DNA of 64,000 nt from Aptenodytes patagonicus (GCF_965638725.1 NC_134954.1:4149001-4213000); one strand, 5' to 3'. Counted from the stretch's first letter, positions 45,906-60,900 are shown. The notes: generated by a model not told the origin, from the sequence alone. Numbers and translations: made by a program.

Positions 45906-48900
45906 CTTCTCATAAAAAAGAAAAGAAAAAAAAAATGCAACAGTGAGGGAGATTTGAATAGTTTGGTGTCTGAAGCGCTCATTGTCTAACCAAGGATTTC
46001 CCATTTTTTATTTATTACACAATGATGCTAAAGGTCTGACAGAGGAGAAGGACCTTTGCCCGGGGACCCAGAAGTGACCGGAGGCTGCAGCGAGAGGGAG
46101 AACGTCCCTCTGAGCTGGGGGGATAAATGGGGCTGGGCTGGGGTCACCGGCTTCTGCCAAGCGGTGCTTCATGGGGTCCCCCGCACTATGTTTCTCTAAC
46201 AACTCTCATACAAACATGACCGAGAAGTCACCTACGTTTTATAAACTCAGCAGACACCTGCACTAGCACCTACTGACCGCGGTACGGACCGGCCCCAGCT
46301 CTGCCCACGCAGTCATTCGGGGCACGCAGCATCCCCACCGAGCTTCACACGCACGGCAGCTGAAAAAAATATGTCTGTCAGGCAGGGTTTGGACCAATTG
46401 CCCCGCCGAGGCTGTAGGTAGAGCTGCACTCTCAGGGAGAAGCAGTGGCAAAAGCTTGCTCTGCCCTGTCCTACATATAGGCTTTAGCAAGAAGGAAGAT
46501 TTTTTTTTCTGTAGAAGTTCTTTTTAGCCTTGTTAATAGCTATTTTTCCTACTTACTTCTATACATACAGACTGAAAACCTGCCTTCTTCCATGGGGCAC
46601 TATGTTGAAGCATCCACAGCAGAGACAGGGGCCATCCCCACTGACCACGCAGCCGTCAGCGGTGGAAGAGAAACCTCTGCCCCTCACAAAGCTCCAGGCG
46701 TAATCTTAAGCCATCAACCCCCAGTTATCCCTGGTCGGGGTTACAGGTCAACCACACCACATCTATTACTCGGGCAGACATGGCCACGCTGCCTCCACGT
46801 ACAGCTTCAGTGCCTGAGCCAGCAACTCGGGCAGCCCTGGGAAGGAGCTGCTCCCACGCCGCGGGCTGGAGGAAGAGCACCGGGACTCAGGCGCTCCCTG
46901 GCAGCGCCCAGCAAAGCCAGGGAAGCTGCAAGGAGAGCAGGGCAGCACAGCGGAGCGCAGGCAGGCTGCGGCACACGCTGCCTGCCCAGACTGCCAACTT
47001 CACCCCAGCCGTGACTCAAACCCAAGGCCCTCCCCAGGGGCGTCAGACGAAGAGAGCTTGGGGCGGCCGCTCTTGCACCGGGCTGTACTAGTCCTTCCGA
47101 ACCGTGCGCATCCGGGCTTGCGCACCCTCCACTGCACCCCAGCGTGGCCTCAGCCTGCGTCCCAGGGTACGGCCACGAGCAGTGTGGCGGGCAGGGCTGT
47201 GAGAAGGGGACATGAGCCGGCAGTGTGCCCAGGCAGCCAAGAAGGCCAATGGCATCCTGGCCTGTATCAGAAATAGTGTGGCCAGCAGGAGTAGGGAAGT
47301 GATCGTGCCCCTGTACTCGGCCCTGGTGAGGCCGCACCTCGAACCCTGTGTTCAGTTTTGGGCCCCTCACTACAAGAAGGACGTCGAGGTGCTGGAGCGT
47401 GTCCAGAGAAGGGCAACGAGGCTGGTGAGGGGTCTGGAGAACAAGTCCCATGAGGAGCGGCTGAGGGACCTGGGGTTGTTTAGCCTGGAGAAAAGGAGGC
47501 TGAGGGGAGACCTCATCGCTCTCTACAACTCCCTGAAAGGAGGTTGTAGCGAGGTGGGGGTCGGTCTCTTCTCCCAAGTAACAAGCAATAGGACGAGAGG
47601 AAATGGCCTCAAGTTGTGCCAGGGGAGGTTTAGATTGGATATTGGGAAAAATGTCTTTACTGAAAGAGTGGTGAAACATTGGAACAGGCTGCCCAGGGAA
47701 GTGGTGGAGTCACCATCCCTGGAGGTATTTAAAAGACGAGTAGATGAGGCGCTTAGGGACATGGTTTAGTGGGCATGGTGGTGTTGGGTTGACGGTTGGA
47801 CTCGATGATCTTAGAGGTCTTTTCCAACCTTAATGATTCTATGATTCTATGATTCTATGACCGCGCTCATGGGACAAGGGGGGGGCTTGGCTTAATCAGT
47901 ACCTTTCTATGCCATTTGTCCCTGGCCCTTCCACCCGGCCACTTTTGCTACTACTGGCACATGCTTTTGCATTAGGAGGCTCTTGTCGAGCTGCCCCACT
48001 GACCTCCCCGTGTTCACGACTAGGATCCTAAAGAACATGCGTCCCAACACTGCTCATGGACAATACATCACACGTATACCTTGTCTTTTTTTTTTTTTTT
48101 CTTTTTAACTCCCTGAGCAAGGGAGTCATTAGACACGAAACTAAACAAACATACCAAGTAGAAAAACCAGCAAGTGAGGAAAGTACGTGACATTAAAAGA
48201 AAAAATAGATGTAAGAAAAATGAACATACCACTCTTGGCTATAGTATTGAGGGAAATGTTAGACAGGGAAGAAGAGAAGCTGTATAAGCAAGGACCATGA
48301 CAGAGCTGTCAGAAAAGAAAAACAAAACAAAACAAAAAAAGAGAAAAACATATGGTGATGAAAGAGTCACTGTCAGTGGGTGAGCAAACAAAACCCTCTT
48401 GAATACGACAGTGGGAAAGATGGCAAATCTTACTGGTGTAAAGCACACAACACAGTTACAACAGAGCCTCAAGCTTTCCAACCGCGCGATAAACGTTTCA
48501 GCCACAGTTTACAGCATGCGATTGCTCTGAGGCAACGCTCCGCTCAGGAGTTCATGCGTTCGTTGCAAGGGGAGTCATTTTCCCAAAACGCCACGCTGCC
48601 TGGACAACTGGGCCGTCACTTATGAGGCTGCCGCACAGGGCTGCAAGTGGGAGACCGGTTTTCAGCGTGGACTTTCCAATTCAGGTGACTTTGGTTAAAC
48701 AGACGATGATTTTGACTTTCGCTGGATGAACTCTTAACTTTACATGTTAGCATTGTTACGTACAAGTAATTTTGTATTATTCAATCTTTTCATTTACGTG
48801 AAGAAAACTCAGAGCTCAGGGATATAAATACAGGTGTGAGTATTTAATAGAACTCACCAAATATTTTATGAATGCTGAAACTCATGGGCTGCTCGTGCCT

Positions 48901-51900
48901 CATTTAAGTTGACCATACGTTTTCCATTCTTGTGGGGAACAGTGGTTCACACAAGACATACGGTACTGCCTATGCACATTGACTGGATGGCCAAAATAAC
49001 TTCCATGGGAGAGGCATGAACACTGAGTAACAAATCATACCCTTAATACTTACATACTTAATATAACAAACAGTGATAAATACTAATTATGATAAAATTA
49101 CTGGAATGCTTGAGGTTCACAAATCTTTGTACACCTAAACAGGAGGGGAGAACGGAACAGCAACCACCGCTGAGCTCGACCCCCACCCGGCACACACCGA
49201 GCCTTCAAAGCAACCACACAGCTTTTACACCCTGTGAAAAACTAGCTCGATTCCACAGTAAGAACAACAACGGGCCAAAAAGTCTGGTAAATCCTTATTC
49301 TCTTCACATGTCAAGATGAATAATAGAGCATCGTCTAATGGGGTGCCAGGTAGACACTTCTGTGAGATGCCGCCACTGATACCAACGGTCAAACAAAGTA
49401 ACTCTGTACACAGACAGTGCTTGTGTGTGCTATAGGCACCTGGAAATGCAGTGCAACTGCTAGAGAGTAAGTATTTCTCAGGTGCAAGCCAAGGTGGCCT
49501 ACACACAAGCATGCAGAGAAATAATTAAGCATGATTTAATTTGCACTTTAGTATGCAGAATCGCTCAGTATTTAAATTAAAACAGAAAACATAATAAAAA
49601 AATATCTGCATAGCCACAGGCATAGGATAGCTGCAAGTGTGCACCGGAGTCCAGTTCAGTATTTTGGGATGCATTCCATATAATGTAGCCGTGCACGCTC
49701 AGCCTTCTGAAGCTGCTAACAGCTGAAATAGTTTTAACACAGCATGTATTTTGACAGTGTCCTTAAATATAAAACAATAAAAAAGAAGTAACTCTTGCTC
49801 TGGAAGCTGAATACAAATAGAAACTATAAAGCTATCTCCTCCAGTTATAAGCTAGGTCTTAAAAGCAGTTTACTGTTTTAATTAAATACATCGCAGCTGT
49901 AGGATAAAGCAAGCAAAGCATAAAACACGAGTTTAACTGATTATCTTTCTACGCCTCTGGACCTCAGTCTGCATTTAGCCTCATGACCATTCAACTTTTC
50001 AATACGTAGCAAGACAGGTAAGAACACAAATCTTTGTTGATCAGTCAGATTCATTATATATAATACAGCTGGATTTAAAAAAAAGAGGGGGGGGGGAAGG
50101 AGTAAACTATGTTTTCTTAGTGACTGTTGCACTGCCAGGTTTTACTTCTAGTATTTTGCTCTACAGCTTCATTTGTCACTGGAAGACACAATTAGCTGCC
50201 CTCATTCAGCCCAACCAGTACCAAAATAGATGATCTAACCTGTTCGTTCATAACTGCAGACAGCTCGCTGAGCATATCCTTATAATGAGACTTCATCTCT
50301 CCCTGATATTCAAATTGGTCCTCCTTAATAAGGCGTTCGTTGACATCAAGAGCATGTCCACATGCTTCTGCAAATTGCCTACAAGCACAAAACCACAAAG
50401 AACAACCATACGAAATTTGTAGTAATGAAAAGTATCTATCTATACCTCTACACACACTACTGTACCTCTTCTTCCCCTTGCAAATTACGCCGTGTTTGAA
50501 GTGCATGTCAGAACTCATCCTCAGATCAAGAGGAACGTAGGCTACTAGGATAGCCCAAAACTTCAGTAAATGTTTCCTTGGGAATGACTTGTAAGAGGGT
50601 AAATGCAGATGTAAATTAGCCTGGTTCAATTCAGCCTGATTTCATGTCACGCCTACTCCTCATGCTGCGCAGAGGGTGGGAAGTCTAAACTGTATGTTTA
50701 CCTGAAGATTTCCTTCAGAAGCTTAACTTGATTATCAGGATATCTCTTAGCATTCGTCTCTTCAAGAAAAGCTCGAGCATAGGCCATTGGTCCAGCATTT
50801 ACCTGGGGCAGGGGGAAAATACACAGCTTAGGTGCAGAGCAGAAGCAGTTTATCGTCATTTTCTCTTGCGTTCCAAGGCCCGGGGGCTGGCCTCAGGCAA
50901 CCAAGCCTCTGTGAACAGCATCACTCCTCTTGGCACCTGAATGAAACCTGAAGAGTTTTACTGAGGAAAAGGGAGCCGGTCAGCCTCCCACAGACTGCAG
51001 ATCTCTGCTGGCCTTTGAAAGTCCCCGGCTAGTTAACCGTCTAGAAAGCTGTAAGTTTGAAGACATTTTAATGAGGGCACCAGAAATACATATGCACCTC
51101 TCACCCATCCCAACTTTTCTAAATGGGAAATGACAAAACTAATCCTAACAAAAAACTCCCTTTAAAGTATCTGCACGCTCGGCTGTGTGATGGGCTGTAT
51201 TCTCTAGTGACACGTGACGGTCTTAGAAAGGTCTTAACATTTATTTAGAGAAGATTTGACTGTAATAGTTATATCTGCACATAAATCCAGCAGCCATCAA
51301 CATCAATGGAAAACTTTCCATTCCCTTACATTTTTAGAGCGGGCTCCAACAGCACTGGAATACAAAATATGACCAGAAATATAAAATAGACAAAACAGGT
51401 CTGGAATGATGAAAATGAGAATAAAAACTTAGGTAGATGCGGGGGGGGGGGGGGGGGGGGGGGAGAAAAAAGGCAAATTGTCATTACCTTGACGCTGACA
51501 CTTCCTTGGAGTTTGAGCTGCAGTCGGATCATGTCCACTTCTTCCATTGTGCAAAGCTGATTGAGCTCTGAGACTTTTTTGGACATCTCATCAATCGCTA
51601 CTTCGATAGGGTTCAGCTCTGTGCTGGTTTGGCTTACAACTTGAATACGCTTCTTCACGTAGGGAAACAAGTGGCTGGCTACTCGAAAGCAAGAAACGTA
51701 TCAGAGAAACTCACCCAACCAGAGAGTATTTAAGAAAGCAAAACAATTAAGTCAAAGTATGAACTCAATCTCTTTAGCAATCTATACAAGTTAAGTTTTT
51801 TTTTCACCCTCAGTAAGTTTGCAGACGACACCAAGCTGGGCGGGAGTGTTGATCTGCTCGAGGGTAGGAAGGCTCTGCAGAGGGACCTGGACAGGCTGGA

Positions 51901-54900
51901 TCGATGGGCCCAGGCCAACTGTATGAGGTTCAACAAGGACAAGTGCCGGGTCCTGCACTTCGGCCACAACAACCCCATGCAGCGCTACAGGCTTGGGGAA
52001 GAGGGGCTGGAAAGCTGCCTGGTGGAAAAGGACCTGGGGGTGCTGGTCGACAGCCGGCTGAACGTGAGCCGGCAGTGTGCCCAGGCGGCCAAGAAGGCCA
52101 ATGGCATCCTGGCCTGTATCAGAAATAGTGTGGCCAGCAGGAGGAGGGAAGTGATCGTGCCCCTGTACTCGGCCCTGGTGAGGCCGCACCTCGAATACTG
52201 TGTTCAGTTTTGGGCCCCTCACTACAAGAAGGACGTCGAGGTGCTGGAGCGTGTCCAGAGAAGGGCAACGAGGCTGGTGAGGGGTCTGGAGAACAAGTCC
52301 CATGAGGAGCGGCTGAGGGAACTGGGGTTGTTTAGCCTGGAGAAGAGGAGGCTGAGGGGAGACCTCATCGCTCTCTACAACCACCTGAAAGGAGGTTGTA
52401 GCGAGGTGGGTGTTGGTCTTTTCTCCGAAGTAACAAGCGATAGGACGAAAGGAAATGGCCTCAAGTTGTGCCAGGGGAGGTTTAGATTGGATGTAAGGAA
52501 AAATGTCTTTACTGAAAGAGTGGTGAAACATTGGAACAGGCTGCCCAGGGAAGTGGTGGAGTCCCCATCCCTGGAGGTATTTAAAAGACGTGTAGATGAG
52601 GCACTTAGGGACATGGTTTAGTGGGCCTGGTGGTGTTGGGTTGACGGTTGGACTCGATGATCTTAGAGGTCTTTTCCAACCTTAATGATTCTATGATTCT
52701 ATGATTCTAATCACCAAATGAGTGAACGTGACGCAGCAGGTCCAAGCTGAATTTTGATGTACCTGGCACTGGAAGAGCATTTCCTTTTGAGTTCACCACT
52801 GTGTGCTACTGAGCTGTGTCACAGCCCCGTGGCAAAAAGCTCTCACCACTCAGATTTTAGAATCCACAAATTTCTCCTTCTGAGTTAAAGCACCAAATGA
52901 TAAGCCTGTACCAAACTTCCAACAGCTCAAAACATCCCGTCAAACATGTTTCAAGTTAGAGGCAGGAGCCTCTAGTTTAGCTGAATTGGGTATCACTCAC
53001 CCACAGATGAACTGCTATTAAAACATCATCCTTAAAGAAGCAAGGAGTTACTTCTAGTATTCAACCTAAATGCTGCTATGGGAGCTGACAGAGGAATTAT
53101 TCATCGTTAAAACCCCTTCCTTCCAGTCAAGGCCTTTTCACGGATCTCAAGGAGTCTGGCAAAGGTACAGTTATGGCACATTAAGTCTGATCTAAACTAA
53201 CAATCTTTTCCCGATTGCCCTACACACTTTGGAAGGCCTCCCAAACTCCGCGTACGCCCTCCTCCAGTGAGCACCTGCTGCCTGTCAGCTCAGACCTAAA
53301 TGAGCTCCAGCTCACAGGGCGGCTGTCTCCTTGGAGAGCAGAAAACCCAGGACTTCCAGAGCTGGAAGCACGAGTCACAACCAGGCACGGCAGAGAGCCA
53401 GTGATCCACAGACCGCAGCCAGACTGCACTTGTCCTCCGCACGCCGCAGGCAGCAGGCTCTGGAGCAGAGATGCTGAGCGGGTACCGTTCCAGCCGCCCG
53501 GTACCTCTGCCCAAGCAGAATTAACTTCCACCGCTCCTCCAGCCATACGGGTAGGCCTTGCTTTCTTCTCAAACTAAAAGCACTTCTTTTTACGCAGGAA
53601 GCAAATGAAAATATATGACTTTATGGGGGGAGGGTGGGGGGGGGGAGAAAGTTGTTTCCTTTAGAGAAAAGCGCTGAGGTGAGGCAGGTGCCAGAGGGAA
53701 AAGCAGGGGAGAAGAGAAGGTCATCAAATTCCCACCTAACGACGAAGACGGAGCCAGGCTGAGGGCGGTGGGAGCTGACGACAGCAGGTAATAACCTAGG
53801 GATAACGTTCTGCTGGAAGAACAACCCTCGCCGTTTTTGCCAGACATACCATAACAGCTGCACTTTCAAGTCGGTGAAACTACCTGCTTCAGTACAGATC
53901 TCAAAACACCTACTGCTGCTCAAGCACTTAAAAAAAACCCCCACACAAGCTGCTACTCCTTTCTTCTTCTTACAAGCAAAGCTGTGTCATGTAACCAGAT
54001 GCCCCCAGACATCAACGCCTCTTTCCTGACCTGCCAGAACAAAACTTTCAGGCGACTACGCCTGTACTGTAAGCAGCTTTCTTCACTTTGCCCTTTGGGG
54101 GAAGCAGATGTATTGAAGTCGGTGGGGAACCGGATTTTCTGTCACTCGGGAGCCTTTGCTGTGAACATCAGCCTCTCCTCAAGGCTGCCCCAGAGAACAC
54201 CGCCTCCATCCCAGACACTTTCTCATACTCCCAGCCAAAATTCAGACAGGTCAAGTTTCAGTAGTAGTTTCACGAAGGATGCCTCTTTAAAAAGAGATTG
54301 CAATCATGATAAGGAACTAAAGATTTTCTGTTTAATATGACTCAGTAAGAACAGACGTATCTAGTGTTCCTGCCTTTCCTGTCTTAAAACACTGATTGTG
54401 CCCAATGAAATGAAATCTTACCTCTCACTTTAAAAAATTCTATATAATGCATCTCACAAATTTTTGTTCAAAATGGGAATATCTGCTAAGTTTCACTCTT
54501 CTTAGCAGAATAAGCACCCAACTTTGCTTTTTCTTTGACTTATTATTAAAAGAACAATGGTTCTGAGTGCTAAGCTGCCTCCAGCAGAACCACTCCCAAA
54601 TTACATCACTGCGAGAACAGTTAAGATGTCAATAATAAGGAAAAATAAGACAGCTGACGGCTCCACAAATGAAAATAACTTTCCTTAGGACGCTCAGCAG
54701 GACTGTAAGGAAGCACACACTTTGCCAATGGACACACTGAAAAGATTACGTATCATCCTACACAACACGCTGTGCCCACGGACTGCAGAAAACCCCGGCA
54801 CATGAAAGGCATTGCGGGGCTTAACTGGCAAAGGTGGGATGGGAGGGGGGAAGCAGCCTGAGCAGACGTACTTGTCAGGATCGTGCGCCTCTTGCACTGC

Positions 54901-57900
54901 TCTTCTACACCTCCGTGCTTTTTTCCTGAGAGCGTGAAAGGTGTTTCAAACACAAAACGGTTGATGTTGTGATGCATTTCAAAGTCGGTCTTTCGATCTT
55001 CGGCTTCTTTCTCTTCAAAGAAAGGCGTGACATACGTCACCTGGATATACGCGTATTTTGGATCCAGGTCTTTGGGATTGACCTGTGTTAACAGTGGCAA
55101 ACGTAGTAAAATTCTGTTAAGTGTGATAAGCTTCCAAGGCATCCATTATATTTCTGATGCTTTTACCTATCGTAGCAATACCGATTAAAACCAAGACTTC
55201 CAAACGTAGTATTCAGACCACAGATGAACACAAAGATATTTAACCAAGAGGCCCCTAAGAACAGTGGGACTTCTGAATATAGCCATTGGCAAAAGTAGAT
55301 GAAAGCTAAATGAGAGAGAAAACAACCTGCTTCTGCATTACAGTAAACATCTGCAGGCTCTCTTGCAGGCATACGCTGGAATATGCCCTTTTCCCACTGA
55401 CGGTGATGCCCTGCTATAACATGGCCGTTTCCATACAGCACCTGCCACGCCATACGGCGAGGGCCTTTTTTTGGTTGTAAACCTAGGTCACAGTAGTTTA
55501 CACATACGCTCAGTTCACATTAATTCAAAACACAGCTCTCAAAACATCAACCGTGCACTCACTTCTCCCCCCTCGCGCAAAAACCGCACGTCTTTCGTAC
55601 CTTGTTGGAATCCTGGATGATCTTCACGTTATCTATGCCAAACTTGTCTGCATAAAGCTTCATCAGCCTTTGCGAGATCTCAGACAAGCCGGTTAGTTTG
55701 GGTTCTTTATAGATATACTCTTTACCTTCCTCTTCTTCAAAAAACCCCTGTTTGGAAAGAAATGGAAGGATACAGTGAACACAACAGGCAGGGAGAAGCC
55801 TAGACAAGGTGCTTACATCAGGAATCAAGGTTGCCTGTATACCCACCAGAGCCTCCAGTATGCCATGTCCAGCACCCAAGTTAAACGCTTACCTCTCTCC
55901 ACTCCTAGCAGACACGTACCTAGAGGTCTGCGTTTATACCGGTCTGGTATCTCCGAAGCCACCCAGGAAATAACGCATACACATTTATTCGTGTAAGAGA
56001 CCTAGCTGTTTAAAGAGTTAAAGTGCTTTCTTGAGAATGCTAACGTGCGTATGATGAAAAAACCCTAAAGAATTAAAAATTGGACATTAAAAATTCTTTC
56101 AATTCTCATCATTTGGTTAAATTAACTCTTTCGGAAGCACTGCGCTAACAGAACACGAGTGTAACAGCTGTTTGCCGGATGCCCAGCCCAGCTGGGGTGC
56201 ACGCAGCACGTTCTATCTGGGAGCTCCGTGTGCAGGTAAAGGCTGGGCACTGCGCGGGGCACCGCTGCCCGCGGCGATGTGCGGGGCACTCCTGCCCACA
56301 GCGACGCGCAGGCCCGTTGCATGGGGAGCACCAGTGAAGCGGTCTGCATCTGTTCAGGGCAGCTGAAGAGGAGCTCTGGTGGCACCTTGAAAGGCCATAT
56401 GGAATTGCAGCATTTTCAGAGACTATTAGTAAATGATTTACATTTGAAACAGGAAAAAAAAAAAAAAAAGACACACAGACTGTGGTCCTTTGCAAAAAAG
56501 CTCAATCTCGTTAAGGTCATTTACTTATTACACTGGATGGACTTGGCAGAGCTTTAATAAAAGGCTCCATTGCAGAGCTGAACAAGAACCTGTCAGGCTT
56601 CAGAAGAAATGCCGACCGCAGAGAATTAACACAGCACTGCATCACGTGCAGGTGAGACGCTCAACTGCTACATGATGAACATGTACATCAACACTCCGGG
56701 AGAAGCTCTCCCAGCTGAGCAGAAAGCAGCAGGTGCCCCATTAACACGGACTGGATTTATCCCAACACCATGAGCAGCACCAGCCCTCCTCCTACGATTT
56801 CATATGCTGCCGCTGAAATCTGGCGGTATCAACCGCTGCAAGCTGTACCCAAAGTCTCCTCCTTTCACCTTAACGCAAAGTGACCCAGAGGAAAATGCCT
56901 GAAGCTGCAGGGATAAAGGGGAAAGGAAGACGGCATTAATGATATCAGACCCACGGCCCTTTACACTTAACATGATGTGGCTTGGAGAGCTAATTCTACA
57001 ATATGCCTAGGCAAACTGCCATCCGTTGAAAAAGAAAGAAGCACGAATGAAGTCAAGAGATACCTGCAAAATCTCTTTGGAAGGTACTTGTGCAAAATCC
57101 AGCCTTTTCATGTTGAAGCGCATTTCAACTTTGGCCACTAAAACTATAGGCTAGGCAAATCTTCACAAAAAATATACAGAATTAAAATAAATGAGCTGTA
57201 AATTTCAATGTTTGTTTAGGAAAAAAACCTCTAAGCTTTATTTCAACAGGGATTAACAAATACGTGCATCTCTGGCTTCTCCTTCAGTGAGGACAAGGGG
57301 CAATAAAATTGTTTTTTAATTTAGCAAGTGCCAACAGCAACGTGGGCATTACTAGAAACCGATGACTAAGAGCTGCAACAGCAGCTTGTCTGACAGTATC
57401 TTAATCAGTCTCACAGTGACCTTCTAACATTGCACAGTTTTTAACAATATTACCAATTAAATCTTCGTAGACATACAAAGAACTTCACAGGTAATTAGAG
57501 AACGAATCTAGAGCTCAAATGCCGACACCCTATAAACATTTACTGAGCTGGGCAGGCAACTGACTTTCTATTGATTTCACTGAGAAAAGATCTGCGGGAT
57601 CATAACCTGGCTTCTGATCTTGTTTCCACTGAAGCAAAACTGCTTTATGTGGGAAAACCTCATTAGTCTCATGCAACTGCACTCAAACACGCTACTCAGG
57701 ATTGCTTCTGTCAAAAAACATCTGTTTTCTGTTACTATTCGATGTTTTCAACAAAGAGCCTCATGTTTTTCAAATTAATCACATAGCAAACTAGAATATA
57801 GTTTATCCCCTTAAACACTGATTCTGTGTATGTTTGCACGCTGGAACACAGTGTTCATACGTAAGCGCTAAATCTCTGTGCTGATGCTGCATGGCACACG

Positions 57901-60900
57901 TAAGATGAATCGGTATTGGTGGTTTTGCTTAAAACAAAATACATGAAAACAAACAACTAACAGATTTAGTCCTGTCTCTAATGCAAGAGACATCATTTAA
58001 GTACATATTCCCTACAGTATTTCAGCTGACAAGTGACAAGCAGAAGTTAATTGTGAGCTATAAATAATCGTGTCTGCCATATGCTGTATGTCTGGCAAAG
58101 ACTACTGAAAGTGAGATTAAATACTTTTTAGGAGCCAAATATCCTCCAATTTCAGGATTCTAAAATATTAAGCAGCCAAGGTCACATTGTCAATGCATAT
58201 CCCCAGATTATTTTCATACTGGTTGGTTTTGCTCTGCAAGAACAACGCAGCCTTACAGATGAAAATTATTACGCCGAGCAGCTGAGCGTAATGGAAGGGA
58301 GACGACCTCCCGGCGAGCAGGTTATTGGTTTCCGCCGAGCTCTGATGTGCCGAGAGTCAAGTTGTGACCTGGGACTGTCACCGTGGGAGCACTGAAAAGG
58401 CCCTTCTTCCTCCCCGTACGCCCTCAGCCACAGCCCCTGCAGCTCACAGTAAATCGGATTCTTCTCTGCCCTTCGCTAGAAGAATACACACCGTCCCTGC
58501 AGCTGCTGTGCTGAGGTAAAGCCGCCTGCTTTACCCGCCCAGAATTAGCATTTAATGGATCCTTCCTTGTCTGTATGGAGTGAGCGTCACCTCCTACGGT
58601 AAGGGAGCACGTTGCACTTTTTGGTAAGGAGACTACAGCTGTTTTATCACATTTGGAAAAGGGGACACATCTTCTGATCTTCAGACGTAAACCTGCAGTC
58701 AGCTTTCCGCTACGAAAACCTGCCCTCCAACTTCTACAGCTTCTTGCACAGACAGCAGGACAAAACCTCAGCTCTGTCTTTACCTAACGCCGCTCTGAAA
58801 ACAAGTCTTGAACGTCTTTGCTTATCAGCACAATATGAATTTTCAGCACAATATGAATTTTCAGCTATTCAACATCTTTAACAGCTTTTTTTTTTTTTTA
58901 AATTCAAGAAAGATCTTGACTTCTCAAAACACCCATCTGGAAATAAAATCATAAGCACTGGCTAACGTGGCCACTTGGTGGTGCAATGAGATGTTGTCAC
59001 CAAAGGCCCTTAACGGAGTTTGCAGTCTACAACAGCAGCTGCCATGAGATCCGGCTCTCTGAGCTGGCAAATAAAGCTCTCTGGCGAAAACAACCGACTA
59101 CATCCTCCCTAAGGACTATGTTCATTCAAACCATCCTTCCAGAAGGTCCCTGCAAAAATGCAGAAATCAAATACCGTCTCCGCCTTCGCATGAAGAATGG
59201 TTTTCGGGTGCAGCTGCAGATTTTCTTTTTCCACTAAGAACCCACAAAATTCTCCCTGCAAGCAGTATTTGCAGTATTCTTTTGTCCTTTAATCTGCTTT
59301 CTGCAGTTTTTGTTTCCGTTAAGAAACGGCAGTGTTCCATTTTTACAAAACTTATGTATGTATATATTTATTATCGATACAATGGACAAAAATGTTTCAT
59401 GAATAAATGCATATGTGTAATAATACATTTTTTATATGTGTGTGCTGACACATGTATCTACCCATAGGTATTTTATAGATCGATGTACGTGTAAGACTGC
59501 AAAGGAATCCTGTACCTGCATACCGAGCATCCCATACCTGCACACCGAGCATCCCATACCTGCACACCGAGCATCCCATACCTGCACACCGAGCATCCCA
59601 TACCTGCACACCGAGCATCCCATACCTGCACACCGAGTTTTCTTCTGGGGCATTTCCTTTGTAGTGGCCCGAGCAGAGCAATTCATACTGGTTTACACTG
59701 GTCTAACTGTGTAATACTGGTAAAACCTGCAACCATTAGCTTTTAGGAGGAAGTGGGCAAAGTCTGCCAGAAGGACAAAAAAGGAGAATCGCTTTTAATG
59801 TTTTAAATGAATCGGGGACTGAGACTGCTTTCAGCACGGAGGCCTGCGATACTCTTGGCAACAGAAGGACGAAGAGGCCCCATACCTTTTCCACTGGCAC
59901 AGCCAAAATGGGCGCAAGTGGCACACGGGAAAAAGGGACCGACAGAAATACAGAAAGGAAACCTTCCGAAGGGAAAAACATGCGGGCACAACCGGTATAT
60001 GGGAACAGGCTGTTCCCTCTCTCTCTCCTTCCAGGTCAAGCTTCATCTGTAGCTCCCACACCTGCCATGGTGCTTCGTGTACCGTGAGCCCTCCTTAATT
60101 AGTTCTGCACACCCACTCCTATTTTCCTTGGTAAACGTGGCGCAAGTAATGCTGATGGGAATGATCTACCTTTAATTATTTGCACTGTGCCATACATTTT
60201 TGTCACTACGCCTCTGCAAGGAGCAATACAGAGCAGTCCCACTTTCTACCACGTAACATCTCTTCTGCAAAGGGAAAGGAGGAAGCTGTGCTTGTTTGCA
60301 TTTGGAGCTCAGTGTCCGGGGCCACCGGGGAACAGACCGAGCAATACGCAGCTATGACAAATTCATATGCTTTAGAGCACTAAAGCTGTTTAAATGAAGT
60401 TGTCCTTGTGGCACTGGCAGCTGAGAAGTCATTGCACTGTAACAGAGATTTTAACCCAGTTCAGCAGAACTGCTGCAGCTAAATTACCCACTTACAAGTA
60501 GCTGCCTCTGGGAGAGCCCTGGCAAGAAGTTGCAAGTAGGAGAGTCCCACTTCCCCCATCTGCTGCCCCCGTTTTGAGGAAGGACTTGCCGTTGCCCTCT
60601 GACTCCCAATTTGCTTGCTCCTACAAGGGACTATCGGAGGCAGGTGGCTGCACCCTGCCCGGAGCGCTCCAGTTACCGCTGCCATACGTCGTAGAGTGCA
60701 CAGGCCAGGAAAGCAGGCTTGCATTCAAACAGCATTAATGCTACACCGAGTTTTTCAACAGAGGAAGAAAGGGGTCCAATCCCACTCCCAGTGAAGCTGA
60801 GAGAAAAACTTTCACTGAGATGGATGCAGCATTGGGCCCCAAGGTGCACACACAACATGGCGACAGATACAGCTTGGTAATTCAGGTAACTGAACAAACA

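Noticed and set aside
46807-47679. 290-codon minus-strand ORF, the longest in the window
   Set aside because: It is the antisense shadow of the CR1 copy at 47213-47860 running into GC-rich flank; the same peptide recurs opposite other CR1 copies.
51791-52531. 246-codon minus-strand ORF in the DOCK10 intron
   Set aside because: Antisense of the CR1 at 51809-52709, no match to DOCK10 and no splice sites in frame.
59513-59637. CRISPR-like array
   Set aside because: The units are contiguous with no spacers and the context is a vertebrate intron.
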